DNA of 34,427 nt from the NCBI GenBank assembly GCA_964556705.1, contig CAZKXX010000035.1:1-34427 (forward strand). Direction: 5' to 3'. The notes below the pieces were generated by a model that saw only the letters and a program-made list of their open reading frames with translations, made no database searches and was not told the origin of the DNA. A program made the translations under genes and the position numbers. Every line of letters starts with the position of its first letter. Positions within the stretch are counted from its first letter, which is position 1. This document shows positions 1 to 6,673 of the stretch, one piece after another. Origin of the DNA: CAZKXX01 sp964556705. Its GTDB lineage: Bacteria; Acidobacteriota; Terriglobia; UBA7540.

Positions 1-1023
1 TTCTCCGCGCGGCGACTCAATCGTCTGGTACACCTCGCCGACGGGCGGGTGAAAACCCTCCGTGAAAATCTTGAAGTGGTAGATCAGCGCCTCGATGGAA
101 GTCTTCATCTCCTCGCGCTCGGGCGGCACAATGTGGGGTGCCTTGGCCTTGACCGGGCCTTCCGGCAGGCCGTCCATCGCCTGGCGGATGATGCGCAGCG
201 ACTGGCGCATTTCCTGCATGCGCACGAGATAGCGCGCGTACACGTCGCCTTCCTTGAGCACCGGAACGTCGAACTCGAACTGGTCGTAGCTTGAATAGGG
301 CTGGAGCTTGCGGATATCCCAGTTGACGCCCGAAGCGCGCAGCGACGGGCCCGAGAGGGCCATCGCCAGGGCGAGTTCAGCCGAAATCGGCGCAATCCCC
401 ACGGTGCGTCGCAGCCAGATCGGGTTCTTCGTCAGGAGGTCTTCGTATTCGTCGATGCGTTCGGGAAGGAGCTGCAACAGGCGCTCGACGCGCTTCATCC
501 AGCCGAGCGGCGGCTCGAGCGCCAGCCCGCCGATGCGGAAATAGCTGGTCATCATCCGCTGGCCGGAGACCATTTCGAAAAGGCGCAGGATTTCCTCACG
601 TTCGCGGAAACAGTAGAGGAAGACGGACATCGCGCCGAGTTCGATGGCGTGCGTCCCGAGAAAAACCAGATGGCTCTGAATCCGCGTAAATTCCGTGAGG
701 ATGACGCGAATCCACTGCGCGCGCGGAGGAATTTCCAGTCCCAGCAACTTTTCAACCGCCAGGCAGAAGCCGAGATTGTTCGAAAGCGGCGCGAGGTAGT
801 CCATCCGGTCCGTGAGCGTGATGTCCTGGGAGTACGTGAGCTTTTCGAAGGACTTTTCGAACCCGGTGTGGACGTAGCCGATGTCGTAAGTGGCGCGCGT
901 GACGGTTTCGCCCTCCAGCTCGAGAACCACGCGCAGCACCCCGTGCGTGGAGGGGTGCTGCGGGCCCATGTTCAGGATGATCCGCTCCTGCCTGCCCGGG
1001 ATTTTTTCGAGGGTGATGGGCAT
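1..1023 (-). CDS. nuoD: NADH-quinone oxidoreductase subunit D (partial, C-terminus off the left edge)
   Basis: This is the 49 kDa subunit of complex I, part of the peripheral arm that passes electrons to quinone. The frame opens with ATG at 1023, directly after the nuoC stop codon at 1024-1026, and stays open for 341 codons to the window edge, so roughly the last 50-60 residues of a usual 400-residue protein are missing. Residues 18-28 read NMGPQHPSTHG, the family signature near the quinone site, followed by the conserved region with HTGFEK and the DYLAPLSNN segment. The abutting stop and start imply translational coupling with nuoC. The family assignment is firm; the missing end is due only to the window boundary. 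Confidence 0.97.
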   Translation of the reverse strand, partial: MPITLEKIPGRQERIILNMGPQHPSTHGVLRVVLELEGETVTRATYDIGYVHTGFEKSFEKLTYSQDITLTDRMDYLAPLSNNLGFCLAVEKLLGLEIPPRAQWIRVILTEFTRIQSHLVFLGTHAIELGAMSVFLYCFREREEILRLFEMVSGQRMMTSYFRIGGLALEPPLGWMKRVERLLQLLPERIDEYEDLLTKNPIWLRRTVGIAPISAELALAMALSGPSLRASGVNWDIRKLQPYSSYDQFEFDVPVLKEGDVYARYLVRMQEMRQSLRIIRQAMDGLPEGPVKAKAPHIVPPEREEMKTSIEALIYHFKIFTEGFHPPVGEVYQTIESPRGE

Positions 1024-1497
1024 TCAGCGGTATCCCTCGGTTGGATAGTCCTTGCGAAGCGGATGGCCTTCCCAATCTTCCGGCATCAGAATCCGGCGGA
1101 GGAAGGGATGGCCCTCGAAGAAAATTCCGAAAAGGTCGAACACTTCCCGCTCGAAGGCGTTCGCGGCCGGCCAGACGGGCACGAGCGATGCGACGCGGGG
1201 ATTTTCTCCCGACAGGCGGGCCTTCAAGCGCAGCCGCCGGTTGAGGCGCAGCGAAAGCAGGTGATACACGGCCTCGAAGCGCGGCTCGTTCGGATAGTGG
1301 TCCACCGCGGTGACGTCGGAAAGGTAACTGAACTCGAGGTCGGGCGCGTCGCGAAGGAATCCGCAGGCGCGGAGCAGGCGGTCGGCCGGCACGTAAATCG
1401 TCAACTCGCCGCGGAACTCGCGCGTTTCCTCGACGACGGAGGGATCGAACTCGCGCAGGCGCTTGAGGACCGGATTGGATTCGATCTCAGCCGACAT
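1024..1497 (-). CDS. nuoC: NADH-quinone oxidoreductase subunit C
   Basis: This is the 30 kDa subunit of complex I, which packs against NuoD in the peripheral arm. The 157-residue protein has the usual size for a stand-alone NuoC and is not fused to NuoD as in E. coli. The C-terminal third carries the complex I 30 kDa signature: an EREVFDLFGI segment, then GHPFLRRILMPEDW and GHPLRKDYP. The start is the ATG at 1497. It lies 39 nt downstream of nuoA and runs directly into nuoD. The nuoB gene, normally between nuoA and nuoC, is absent, and NuoC has no N-terminal extension that could hold a NuoB domain. Confidence 0.96.
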   Translation of the reverse strand: MSAEIESNPVLKRLREFDPSVVEETREFRGELTIYVPADRLLRACGFLRDAPDLEFSYLSDVTAVDHYPNEPRFEAVYHLLSLRLNRRLRLKARLSGENPRVASLVPVWPAANAFEREVFDLFGIFFEGHPFLRRILMPEDWEGHPLRKDYPTEGYR

Positions 1498-1536
1498 CGC
1501 TCCAGCCTTTTCGCCGCGGTCAGCAGCTCAGCGGCG

Positions 1537-1896
1537 CTAACGGCTCCACTCCAGCCCGCCCTTCTTCCAGACGTAGATGAACCCCGCCAGCAGGACGGCG
1601 ATGTAAACGAACATCAGCCAGAAGCCATACCACGCGAGTTCCCGGAAGACCACCGCCCAGGGATAGAGGAAGGCGACCTCCACATCGAATAGGATGAAGA
1701 GCATCCCGACCAGATAGAAACTGATCGAGAAGCGTTCCCGCGCGTCTCCGACCGGTGGAATACCGCATTCGTAAGGGGAAGATTTCTCGCGCGAGGGCCG
1801 CTTGACGCCGACCAGGACCGAGAGAACCACCAGGGCCGTGCCAATCAGCACTACGGCCCCCGCGTGAATCAGGATGGGGAGGTAATCTCCAGCCAT
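1537..1896 (-). CDS. nuoA: NADH-quinone oxidoreductase subunit A
   Basis: This is the small membrane subunit at the junction of the membrane and peripheral arms of complex I (homologous to mitochondrial ND3). The protein has 119 residues and three hydrophobic segments at about 8-28, 58-80 and 88-110. The conserved YECG of the first loop is at residues 42-45 and the acidic DVE motif of the second helix at 71-73, both hallmarks of the family. The start is the ATG at 1896, about 40 nt downstream of the start point expected from the promoter at 1943-1972. It is the first gene of the operon. Confidence 0.96.
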   Translation of the reverse strand: MAGDYLPILIHAGAVVLIGTALVVLSVLVGVKRPSREKSSPYECGIPPVGDARERFSISFYLVGMLFILFDVEVAFLYPWAVVFRELAWYGFWLMFVYIAVLLAGFIYVWKKGGLEWSR

Positions 1897-1942
1897 TTCA
1901 ACGTGTTACAGATGATTCCGGGACAGAGCTATCAAAACCCTC

Positions 1943-1972
1943 ACTATATTAACCGCCCCCGAAGGGTGTCAA
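1943..1972 (-). promoter_or_regulatory. Sigma70-type promoter of the nuo operon
   Basis: On the minus strand a perfect -35 hexamer TTGACA (1967-1972) is followed after 18 bp by TATAGT (1943-1948), five of six matches to the -10 consensus. Transcription would begin near 1936, leaving a leader of about 40 nt before the nuoA ATG. No other candidate in the gap is as good. Confidence 0.75.
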
Positions 1973-1980
1973 GTTTTTTC

Positions 1981-2009
1981 TTGCCTGCGGCCCGTGGACT
2001 CGCTACCAT
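1981..2009 (+). promoter_or_regulatory. Divergent promoter candidate for the 2060 gene set
   Basis: TTGCCT (1981-1986) and TACCAT (2004-2009) are separated by 17 bp. Each matches four of six consensus positions, so this is weaker than the nuo promoter. The two -35 boxes lie back to back, only 8 bp apart, so polymerase binding at one may hinder the other. Confidence 0.4.
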
Positions 2010-2059
2010 CTGCCTCCAGTACGTGCAGAAAAGCCCCGCCGAGGGCCGGGGCACATCGC

Positions 2060-2344
2060 ATGGTGACAGGCTTTAACACCGACATCAAGCATAACGGCGT
2101 GGTCTTTCACATTCAAACTGAACCGCGCAAAGATTTCGCCATCGAGACCACGGTGTACATGCGCGGAGCCGTCATCCACTCGCGGAAGACCTCCTATCAG
2201 GACTTCATGAACGCCCCCGACTTTACCGACGAAAAATTGAAACGTCTGCTCGAAGACCAGCACCGTCAAGTAATCGCGCGGATCCGCGCCGGGGAAATCG
2301 GTCCGCCGGCTCCGGCCGCGCCTCCCGCCGCCACGACCAGATAG
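2060..2344 (+). CDS. Conserved small hypothetical protein
   Basis: A 94-residue soluble protein. The ATG at 2060 is chosen because upstream codons in the same frame look non-coding and run through the promoter region; a GTG at 2063 is also possible. The sequence opens with FNTDIKHNGVVFHIQTE, an ordered beta-rich stretch, then a segment with KTSY and a charged helix (about residues 57-78), and ends in a Pro/Ala-rich tail. I recall similar small proteins with an NTDIKH-like opening in acidobacteria and deltaproteobacteria but know no function. No signal peptide, membrane segment or metal motif is visible. It ends only 7 nt before the ThiS-like gene, so the two are probably co-transcribed. Confidence 0.75.
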   Translation: MVTGFNTDIKHNGVVFHIQTEPRKDFAIETTVYMRGAVIHSRKTSYQDFMNAPDFTDEKLKRLLEDQHRQVIARIRAGEIGPPAPAAPPAATTR

Positions 2345-2351
2345 CCCCGGG

Positions 2352-2588
2352 GTGAATTTGATTACGATTCAACTGAACGGACAGCCCCGCGAGGTTCCGG
2401 AGGGCTCGACGCTGGCTTCGCTGCTCGCATGGCTCGAGATCCCCGCTGACCGCGTCGCCGTCGAACTCAACCAAGCCATCGTCCCACGCAATCTCTGGCC
2501 GAAGACAGCGATTCAGGCGGGAGACCGACTCGAGGTGGTACACTTTGTGGGCGGGGGCAACGCTGGAGTCGGAGCGCGCCTCCCGTGA
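2352..2588 (+). CDS. thiS: ThiS-like sulfur carrier protein with a C-terminal tail
   Basis: A small beta-grasp protein of the ThiS/MoaD type, which normally carries sulfur as a C-terminal thiocarboxylate for thiazole synthesis. It starts with GTG at 2352 and has 78 residues. The N-terminal strand ITIQLNGQPREVP, the LLAWLEI helix, the VAVELN strand and the DRLEVVHFVGGG end all fit ThiS. In ordinary ThiS the Gly-Gly is the C-terminus; here GGG at residues 67-69 is followed by nine more residues (NAGVGARLP), so the tail would have to be removed before adenylation, or the protein is not active in this role. No thiG, thiF or thiE is adjacent. Fold confidence is high, function moderate. Confidence 0.75.
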   Translation: MNLITIQLNGQPREVPEGSTLASLLAWLEIPADRVAVELNQAIVPRNLWPKTAIQAGDRLEVVHFVGGGNAGVGARLP

Positions 2589-2604
2589 GCGGAAGCTTTC
2601 CTCT

Positions 2605-3951
2605 ATGAATCCCGCGCTCAGCGAATCGCCGGTTCTGATTCTCGTCACCCTGCTCATCAAGCTGGGTGTGATTGCTTCCTTCGCCAGCATCATCGCCCGC
2701 TTCGGATTGTTCAAAAGCCTGATCTTTATCGAAATGAGGTCGCCGCGGCAGAAGCTCCAGTTCGCGGCCTTCCTGGGTGTTCCCTTCATGCTGGGCGTCA
2801 TGGCGCGGCTCCTGGCGCGTTACCAGGGCGCCGACCTGAGTCTCGAAATCACGGTCGTGGCGGCGCTGTTGGGCGGCACCATCGTCGGCTTGGTCGTGGC
2901 CATGATGGTCAGCCTGCCCGCGGTGCTGATCGGCAACGAATTCCTGGCTCCGCTGCTCGCGGTTCTTTATGCGGTGGTGGCCGGGTCGGCCCGCTGGGTC
3001 TGCCCCGACAAAGAAGAAGTCTGGAAGTTTTCGCCCTTCATTGACCTCAGTCTGTACCGGTCCATCAAGCAGCGCTTCAAGCATCCGGCCATGGACTGGC
3101 AGGTGCTTTTCTTCCTCATCTGCGTCGTGCTCGAAATCACGCGCATCACCATCGGTCACATGGCGCCGCATCGGCTTTTCTATCTTGATTCCTCGATCTG
3201 GTGGGCCAAGGTGCTTATCGTTCTGGGCACGGTGATCGGCGTCGGCCTGCCGCTGCGCATCTGGAACAACACGCGCATCGAGCGCAAGCTGGAAATACAG
3301 GAACGCCTGCTGATGCAGGCGCGCATGGACGCGCTCATCAGCCAGATTAACCCTCACTTCCTCTTTAACACGCTGAACACGGTCTCGTCGCTCATCCGCT
3401 TCGACCCGGACACAGCGCGGACCGTGGTGCTCAAGCTCTCCAACATCCTTCGCCGCCGGCTGAAGACGCAGGTGCACTTCCTCCCTCTCAAGCAAGAGCT
3501 CGATTTCGTGGACGATTACCTGGCGATTGAAGAGGTCCGTTTCGGCCGCGAAAAGCTTCAGGTCCGCAAGGAGATTGACCCGGAAACGCTCGACAGCATC
3601 GTGCCGAGCATGATTCTCCAGCCGCTGGTGGAGAACGCGATCCGGCACGGCATCGCGCCCAAGATCGAGGGCGGAACGATTACGCTGCGCTCCTGGCGCA
3701 ACCAGGGCCGGCTGTTTGTGGAAGTTCGAGACGACGGCGTGGGCATTCCGGAAGAGCGCGTCGCCGACGTGTACGACTCCGGCATCGGCATGAGCAACGT
3801 CCGTGAAAGGCTTCGAGTGCTTTACGGCCAGGATTACGCTTTGCGCATCGAAAGCCGGCCGGGAGAGGGCACCGCGATCCGCGTGGAGATCCCGGAAGTG
3901 ACCGCCGCGGAAAGCTCCGCGCCCGTTGAGGCCGCCCAGACGCCCCGCTGA
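2605..3951 (+). CDS. LytS/YehU-type sensor histidine kinase
   Basis: A 448-residue membrane histidine kinase. About six hydrophobic segments fill the first 215 residues, resembling the LytS-type multi-pass sensor module. Residues 247-258 read QINPHFLFNTLN, the phosphoacceptor motif of the His_kinase (LytS) family, with His251 the likely phosphorylation site. The ATPase part shows the N box LVENAIRHG (341-349), the G1 box DDGVGI (376-381), GIGMSNVRERL (393-403) and GEGT (420-423). The ATG at 2605 is preferred over upstream in-frame codons because a purine-rich stretch precedes it and the membrane part begins right there. No LytTR-type response regulator is next to it, so it is an orphan here. 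The ligand cannot be told from sequence. Confidence 0.93.
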   Translation: MNPALSESPVLILVTLLIKLGVIASFASIIARFGLFKSLIFIEMRSPRQKLQFAAFLGVPFMLGVMARLLARYQGADLSLEITVVAALLGGTIVGLVVAMMVSLPAVLIGNEFLAPLLAVLYAVVAGSARWVCPDKEEVWKFSPFIDLSLYRSIKQRFKHPAMDWQVLFFLICVVLEITRITIGHMAPHRLFYLDSSIWWAKVLIVLGTVIGVGLPLRIWNNTRIERKLEIQERLLMQARMDALISQINPHFLFNTLNTVSSLIRFDPDTARTVVLKLSNILRRRLKTQVHFLPLKQELDFVDDYLAIEEVRFGREKLQVRKEIDPETLDSIVPSMILQPLVENAIRHGIAPKIEGGTITLRSWRNQGRLFVEVRDDGVGIPEERVADVYDSGIGMSNVRERLRVLYGQDYALRIESRPGEGTAIRVEIPEVTAAESSAPVEAAQTPR

Positions 3952-4040
3952 ACCGCGTCTTCTTTTGACGCTCCGCCAGACCTCGGGAATCCTCAGGAAG
4001 TCCGCGCGGCGGGCCTTCTCAGCGATTTGTGCTTCCTCAA

Positions 4041-4053
4041 ACTGTGCTAGTAT
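4041..4053 (+). promoter_or_regulatory. Possible extended -10 promoter of the AhpD-like gene
   Basis: The sequence TGCTAGTAT (4045-4053) has the TGn extension and four of six -10 matches. The only upstream -35-like hexamer, TTGTGC at 4027-4032, is poor and sits at 15 bp. The gap 3952-4138 shows nothing else of note. Confidence 0.3.
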
Positions 4054-4138
4054 CGGGAGTTTGCGGATGCGGGGGAATCCGCGGCCAAGGGCAGGCCGAA
4101 GCCCTCGATTCGATTCTCCAGAGGAGCGGAAACTCAGC

Positions 4139-4483
4139 ATGGAAAAGAAGCAGAGCGGGTTGGAGAAAACCACGCCCGGCTCGATGAGCATGATCGAGCC
4201 GAGGTTTCGGAACATCTACAAATCTTTTTATAAAGAGACGTATTTCACGCCGACCGCCCTCGATTTGAAGACCAAGGAACTGATCGCGATCGGAGTTTCC
4301 GCGGCGGTCAAATGTGAGGGCTGTCTCGAGGGACACATCAGGAAGGCGCTCGAACTCGGCGTGACGAAGCAGGAAATCAGCGACGCGCTGGTGGTCGCGG
4401 TCGGCATCGCCGCGGCGAGCGTCGTGGACATGTCGGATAAGGCCGCCGCCAAACTCCACCTCCACCACTTCGCGAAAGAGTAG
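4139..4483 (+). CDS. AhpD-like carboxymuconolactone decarboxylase-family protein
   Basis: A 114-residue all-alpha protein of the CMD/AhpD superfamily, whose members are peroxidase-linked disulfide reductases or decarboxylases. The redox motif CEGCLEGH (CxxCxxxH) sits at about residues 60-67, followed by the helix RKALELGVTKQEISDALVVA typical of the family. With both cysteines and the histidine present it is more like an AhpD-type thiol peroxidase partner than a true decarboxylase. The ATG at 4139 is preceded by a GAGGAG ribosome binding site at 4121-4126. The earlier in-frame region 3926-4138 looks non-coding. No peroxiredoxin is adjacent, so its partner is unknown. Confidence 0.88.
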   Translation: MEKKQSGLEKTTPGSMSMIEPRFRNIYKSFYKETYFTPTALDLKTKELIAIGVSAAVKCEGCLEGHIRKALELGVTKQEISDALVVAVGIAAASVVDMSDKAAAKLHLHHFAKE

Positions 4484-4574
4484 GCCCGGTCCGGGCGGGA
4501 GCTCCACCGCCCCGCGCCGCGTTGCGGGGTCGTCCAGCGCGAACCGTCCGGCGAATGGCCTGGGAGGATTCCGA

Positions 4575-5756
4575 TTGGATTTGCTGGTGGTCGCCAGTCT
4601 GTTCCTTCTGCTCTTCCTCGGGGTGGCGGACAATCAGGTGATCGCCGCCCTCCTGCCTTCCCTTGTCCGCTCTTTTGAAATCAGTGTGGGGACTGCGGGC
4701 TTGCTCGTCACGTTCTACGCGGTCGCCGCGGCCGTGGCAGCATTCCTCGCCGGTTCGCTTTCAGACCATTACGGTCGCCGGCGGTTTCTTCTCGGCGGCG
4801 TGCTGGTATTCGCTTTCGCTTCCTGGCTGGCTTTTCGCAGCGAGACGTTTTCGCAACTGCTCGCGGCGCGCGCCCTCACGGGCCTCGGCGCCGGGACGAT
4901 TTCGACTTGTGCCATCGCCTACGCGGGCGACTGGTTCGACTATTCAATCCGCGGCCGCGCCATCGGCCTGGTCTCCTCTGCCTATTTCGCCGCGCCCATT
5001 CTTGGGGTCCCTGCGGCCGCCCAACTCGCTGACCGCTTCGGATGGCGCACGGCCTTTCTGGGCTTCGCGTTGCTCGCGGTCCTGGCGAGCCTCGCGACGC
5101 TGACGCTGCCCAAACCTTCGACCGAACACGAGTCTTCCGAATACGGATTCGCCGTTACGGCGCGCGCGTTTCGCGGCTTTCTCGCCCGACGGGATACGGT
5201 CGCGGCGCTCGTCATCGCCTTCCTTGTTTCGGCGGGCCTGGTAGGGTTTCTCACTTATATCGGCGAATGGCTGCATGCGCAGTTTGGCGTCGCGACGCGC
5301 ACCATCGGTTGGGTTTTCATGCTGGGCGGACTCGTGGCCATTGTCGGCGCGCCGCTGGGCGGATGGCTCTCTGACCATTATGGCAAGCGCGGCGTTTCGA
5401 TTGCCAGCAACGCCCTGATGGCTGCCGGCCTTCTGCTTCTTCCTTTTGTTCCGTGGGGAGGCGGGCTGCTCGTCTTGTTCGGCTTCATCGCGTTGGCGGC
5501 GGCCTTTCGCCAGGGGCCGCTGACGGCGCTGATGACGGAACTCGTCCCCGGCCGCCGCCGCGGAGCGTTCATCGCGCTGCGGAATATCTCCTCCCAGATG
5601 GGAATCGGGTTAGTGGTCCTGGCCGGAGGGTTGCTTTACCAGCGCCACGGATATTTCGCGGTCACGGCCCTGGCGGCCGCGATGACGGCGCTCGTCGCCC
5701 TCCTTCTCGCCACGCACATCGCTGAACCTCAGGCCGCGCGCGAGGGCGAGCGATGA
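4575..5756 (+). CDS. Major facilitator superfamily transporter
   Basis: A 393-residue, about 12-helix MFS permease, probably a proton-coupled exporter. The loop 2-3 signature GSLSDHYGRRR is at about residues 60-70 and its second-half copy GGWLSDHYGKRG lies between helices 8 and 9, the expected internal duplication. The start is TTG at 4575, supported by GGGAGG at 4562-4567 with 7 nt spacing; no ATG or GTG fits better. The stop overlaps the start of the next gene by 4 nt (ATGA at 5753-5756), so it is translationally coupled to the hydrolase and through it to the M28 peptidase. The substrate is not evident; the Bcr/AraJ-like drug exporter group is a reasonable guess. Confidence 0.92.
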   Translation: MDLLVVASLFLLLFLGVADNQVIAALLPSLVRSFEISVGTAGLLVTFYAVAAAVAAFLAGSLSDHYGRRRFLLGGVLVFAFASWLAFRSETFSQLLAARALTGLGAGTISTCAIAYAGDWFDYSIRGRAIGLVSSAYFAAPILGVPAAAQLADRFGWRTAFLGFALLAVLASLATLTLPKPSTEHESSEYGFAVTARAFRGFLARRDTVAALVIAFLVSAGLVGFLTYIGEWLHAQFGVATRTIGWVFMLGGLVAIVGAPLGGWLSDHYGKRGVSIASNALMAAGLLLLPFVPWGGGLLVLFGFIALAAAFRQGPLTALMTELVPGRRRGAFIALRNISSQMGIGLVVLAGGLLYQRHGYFAVTALAAAMTALVALLLATHIAEPQAAREGER

Positions 5757-6673
5757 CTCGCGCTCGACTCTGGCAGGTGACGCGCCGCGTCTTGCTCGTG
5801 CTCGCCGTCTTGGGGGCGGTCTTTTTCTTCGGCGTTGTGCCCTGGTTTTTCACGCACCTGATTACGCGCGGACGCTTCACCTACCCGGACCCGAATCTGG
5901 GCAAGACGCCGCAGACCTTCGGGCTGGAATTTCGCTGGGTGGCGTTCAATTCTCCCGACGGCATTCCGCTGCGCGGATGGTTCATTCCGGCGACGGGCGA
6001 GGCCCGCGGAACGATCATTTACTGTCACGGGCTGAACCGCTCGCGCGCCGAGATGTTGTCCCGCGCCCGGTTCGGCCACGAGCTCGGATATCACGGGCTG
6101 TTATTCGATTTCCGCCACGCGGGACAAAGCGGCGGCGGCTTGACGACGCTCGGTTACCAGGAGCGCCTGGATGTTCTGGCTGCCGTCCGCTACGCTCTCG
6201 ACGAGACCGAAGCGGAGCGGCCCGTCGCCGTCTGGGGCGTTTCCATGGGCGCCGCAGCGGCGCTGATGGCGGCGGCCGATTCCGAAGACGTCGCCGCAGT
6301 GATCGCCGACAGTTCTTTCCTCTCGTTCTCGCATACCATCAAACATCACATGCGCCTTTTCGTGCCGATCCTTCCGACGTTCCCCGTCGGCGACGAGATC
6401 ATTTACTGGTCGGCGTGGCGCGGCGGATTCCGGCCGAAAGACTTTGATTTGGAAAAAGCGGTGGAACGTATCGGCCCCCGCCCGATTCTGTTCGTTGCCG
6501 TAGAGGGTGACCGGCGGATGCCGCCGGAAATTGCCCATCGCCTGCGCGCCCGCGCCGCGAGCCCGAAGTCCAGCCTTGTTGTTCTGCCCGGCCGGCGGCA
6601 CGGCGAAGGTTTTAATCACCAGCCGGACCTCTATCGAAAAGCGGTTGCCGAATTCCTGGAGGAAGTCCAATGA
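5753..6673 (+). CDS. Membrane-anchored alpha/beta hydrolase
   Basis: A 306-residue alpha/beta-hydrolase of the serine type. An N-terminal hydrophobic helix (about residues 12-36) anchors it, with the catalytic domain probably outside the cytoplasm. The nucleophile elbow GVSMG places Ser164; Asp253 in EGDRRMP and His283 in RRHGEGF complete a plausible catalytic triad, and YCHGLNRS (90-97) forms the oxyanion region. The domain resembles the Bem46/BAAT-type hydrolases usually described as dienelactone hydrolase or S9-like. It overlaps the MFS gene upstream and the M28 gene downstream by 4 nt each. The substrate is unknown. Confidence 0.9.
   Translation: MTRARLWQVTRRVLLVLAVLGAVFFFGVVPWFFTHLITRGRFTYPDPNLGKTPQTFGLEFRWVAFNSPDGIPLRGWFIPATGEARGTIIYCHGLNRSRAEMLSRARFGHELGYHGLLFDFRHAGQSGGGLTTLGYQERLDVLAAVRYALDETEAERPVAVWGVSMGAAAALMAAADSEDVAAVIADSSFLSFSHTIKHHMRLFVPILPTFPVGDEIIYWSAWRGGFRPKDFDLEKAVERIGPRPILFVAVEGDRRMPPEIAHRLRARAASPKSSLVVLPGRRHGEGFNHQPDLYRKAVAEFLEEVQ

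Noticed and set aside
649..1692. A 347-codon open frame on the plus strand across nuoC and nuoD
   Set aside because: It spans the boundary of two certain minus-strand genes and has no protein-like features.
2467..4215. A 582-codon open frame on the minus strand opposite the histidine kinase gene
   Set aside because: The plus strand encodes a complete kinase with all motifs. The antisense translation has no domain-like pattern and is a by-product of GC-rich codon use.
4484..4529. GC-rich palindromes after the AhpD-like gene as a terminator
   Set aside because: The stems (GCCCGG/CCGGGC and CCCCGC/GCGGGG) are real but no T run follows, and in such GC-rich DNA they can arise by chance.
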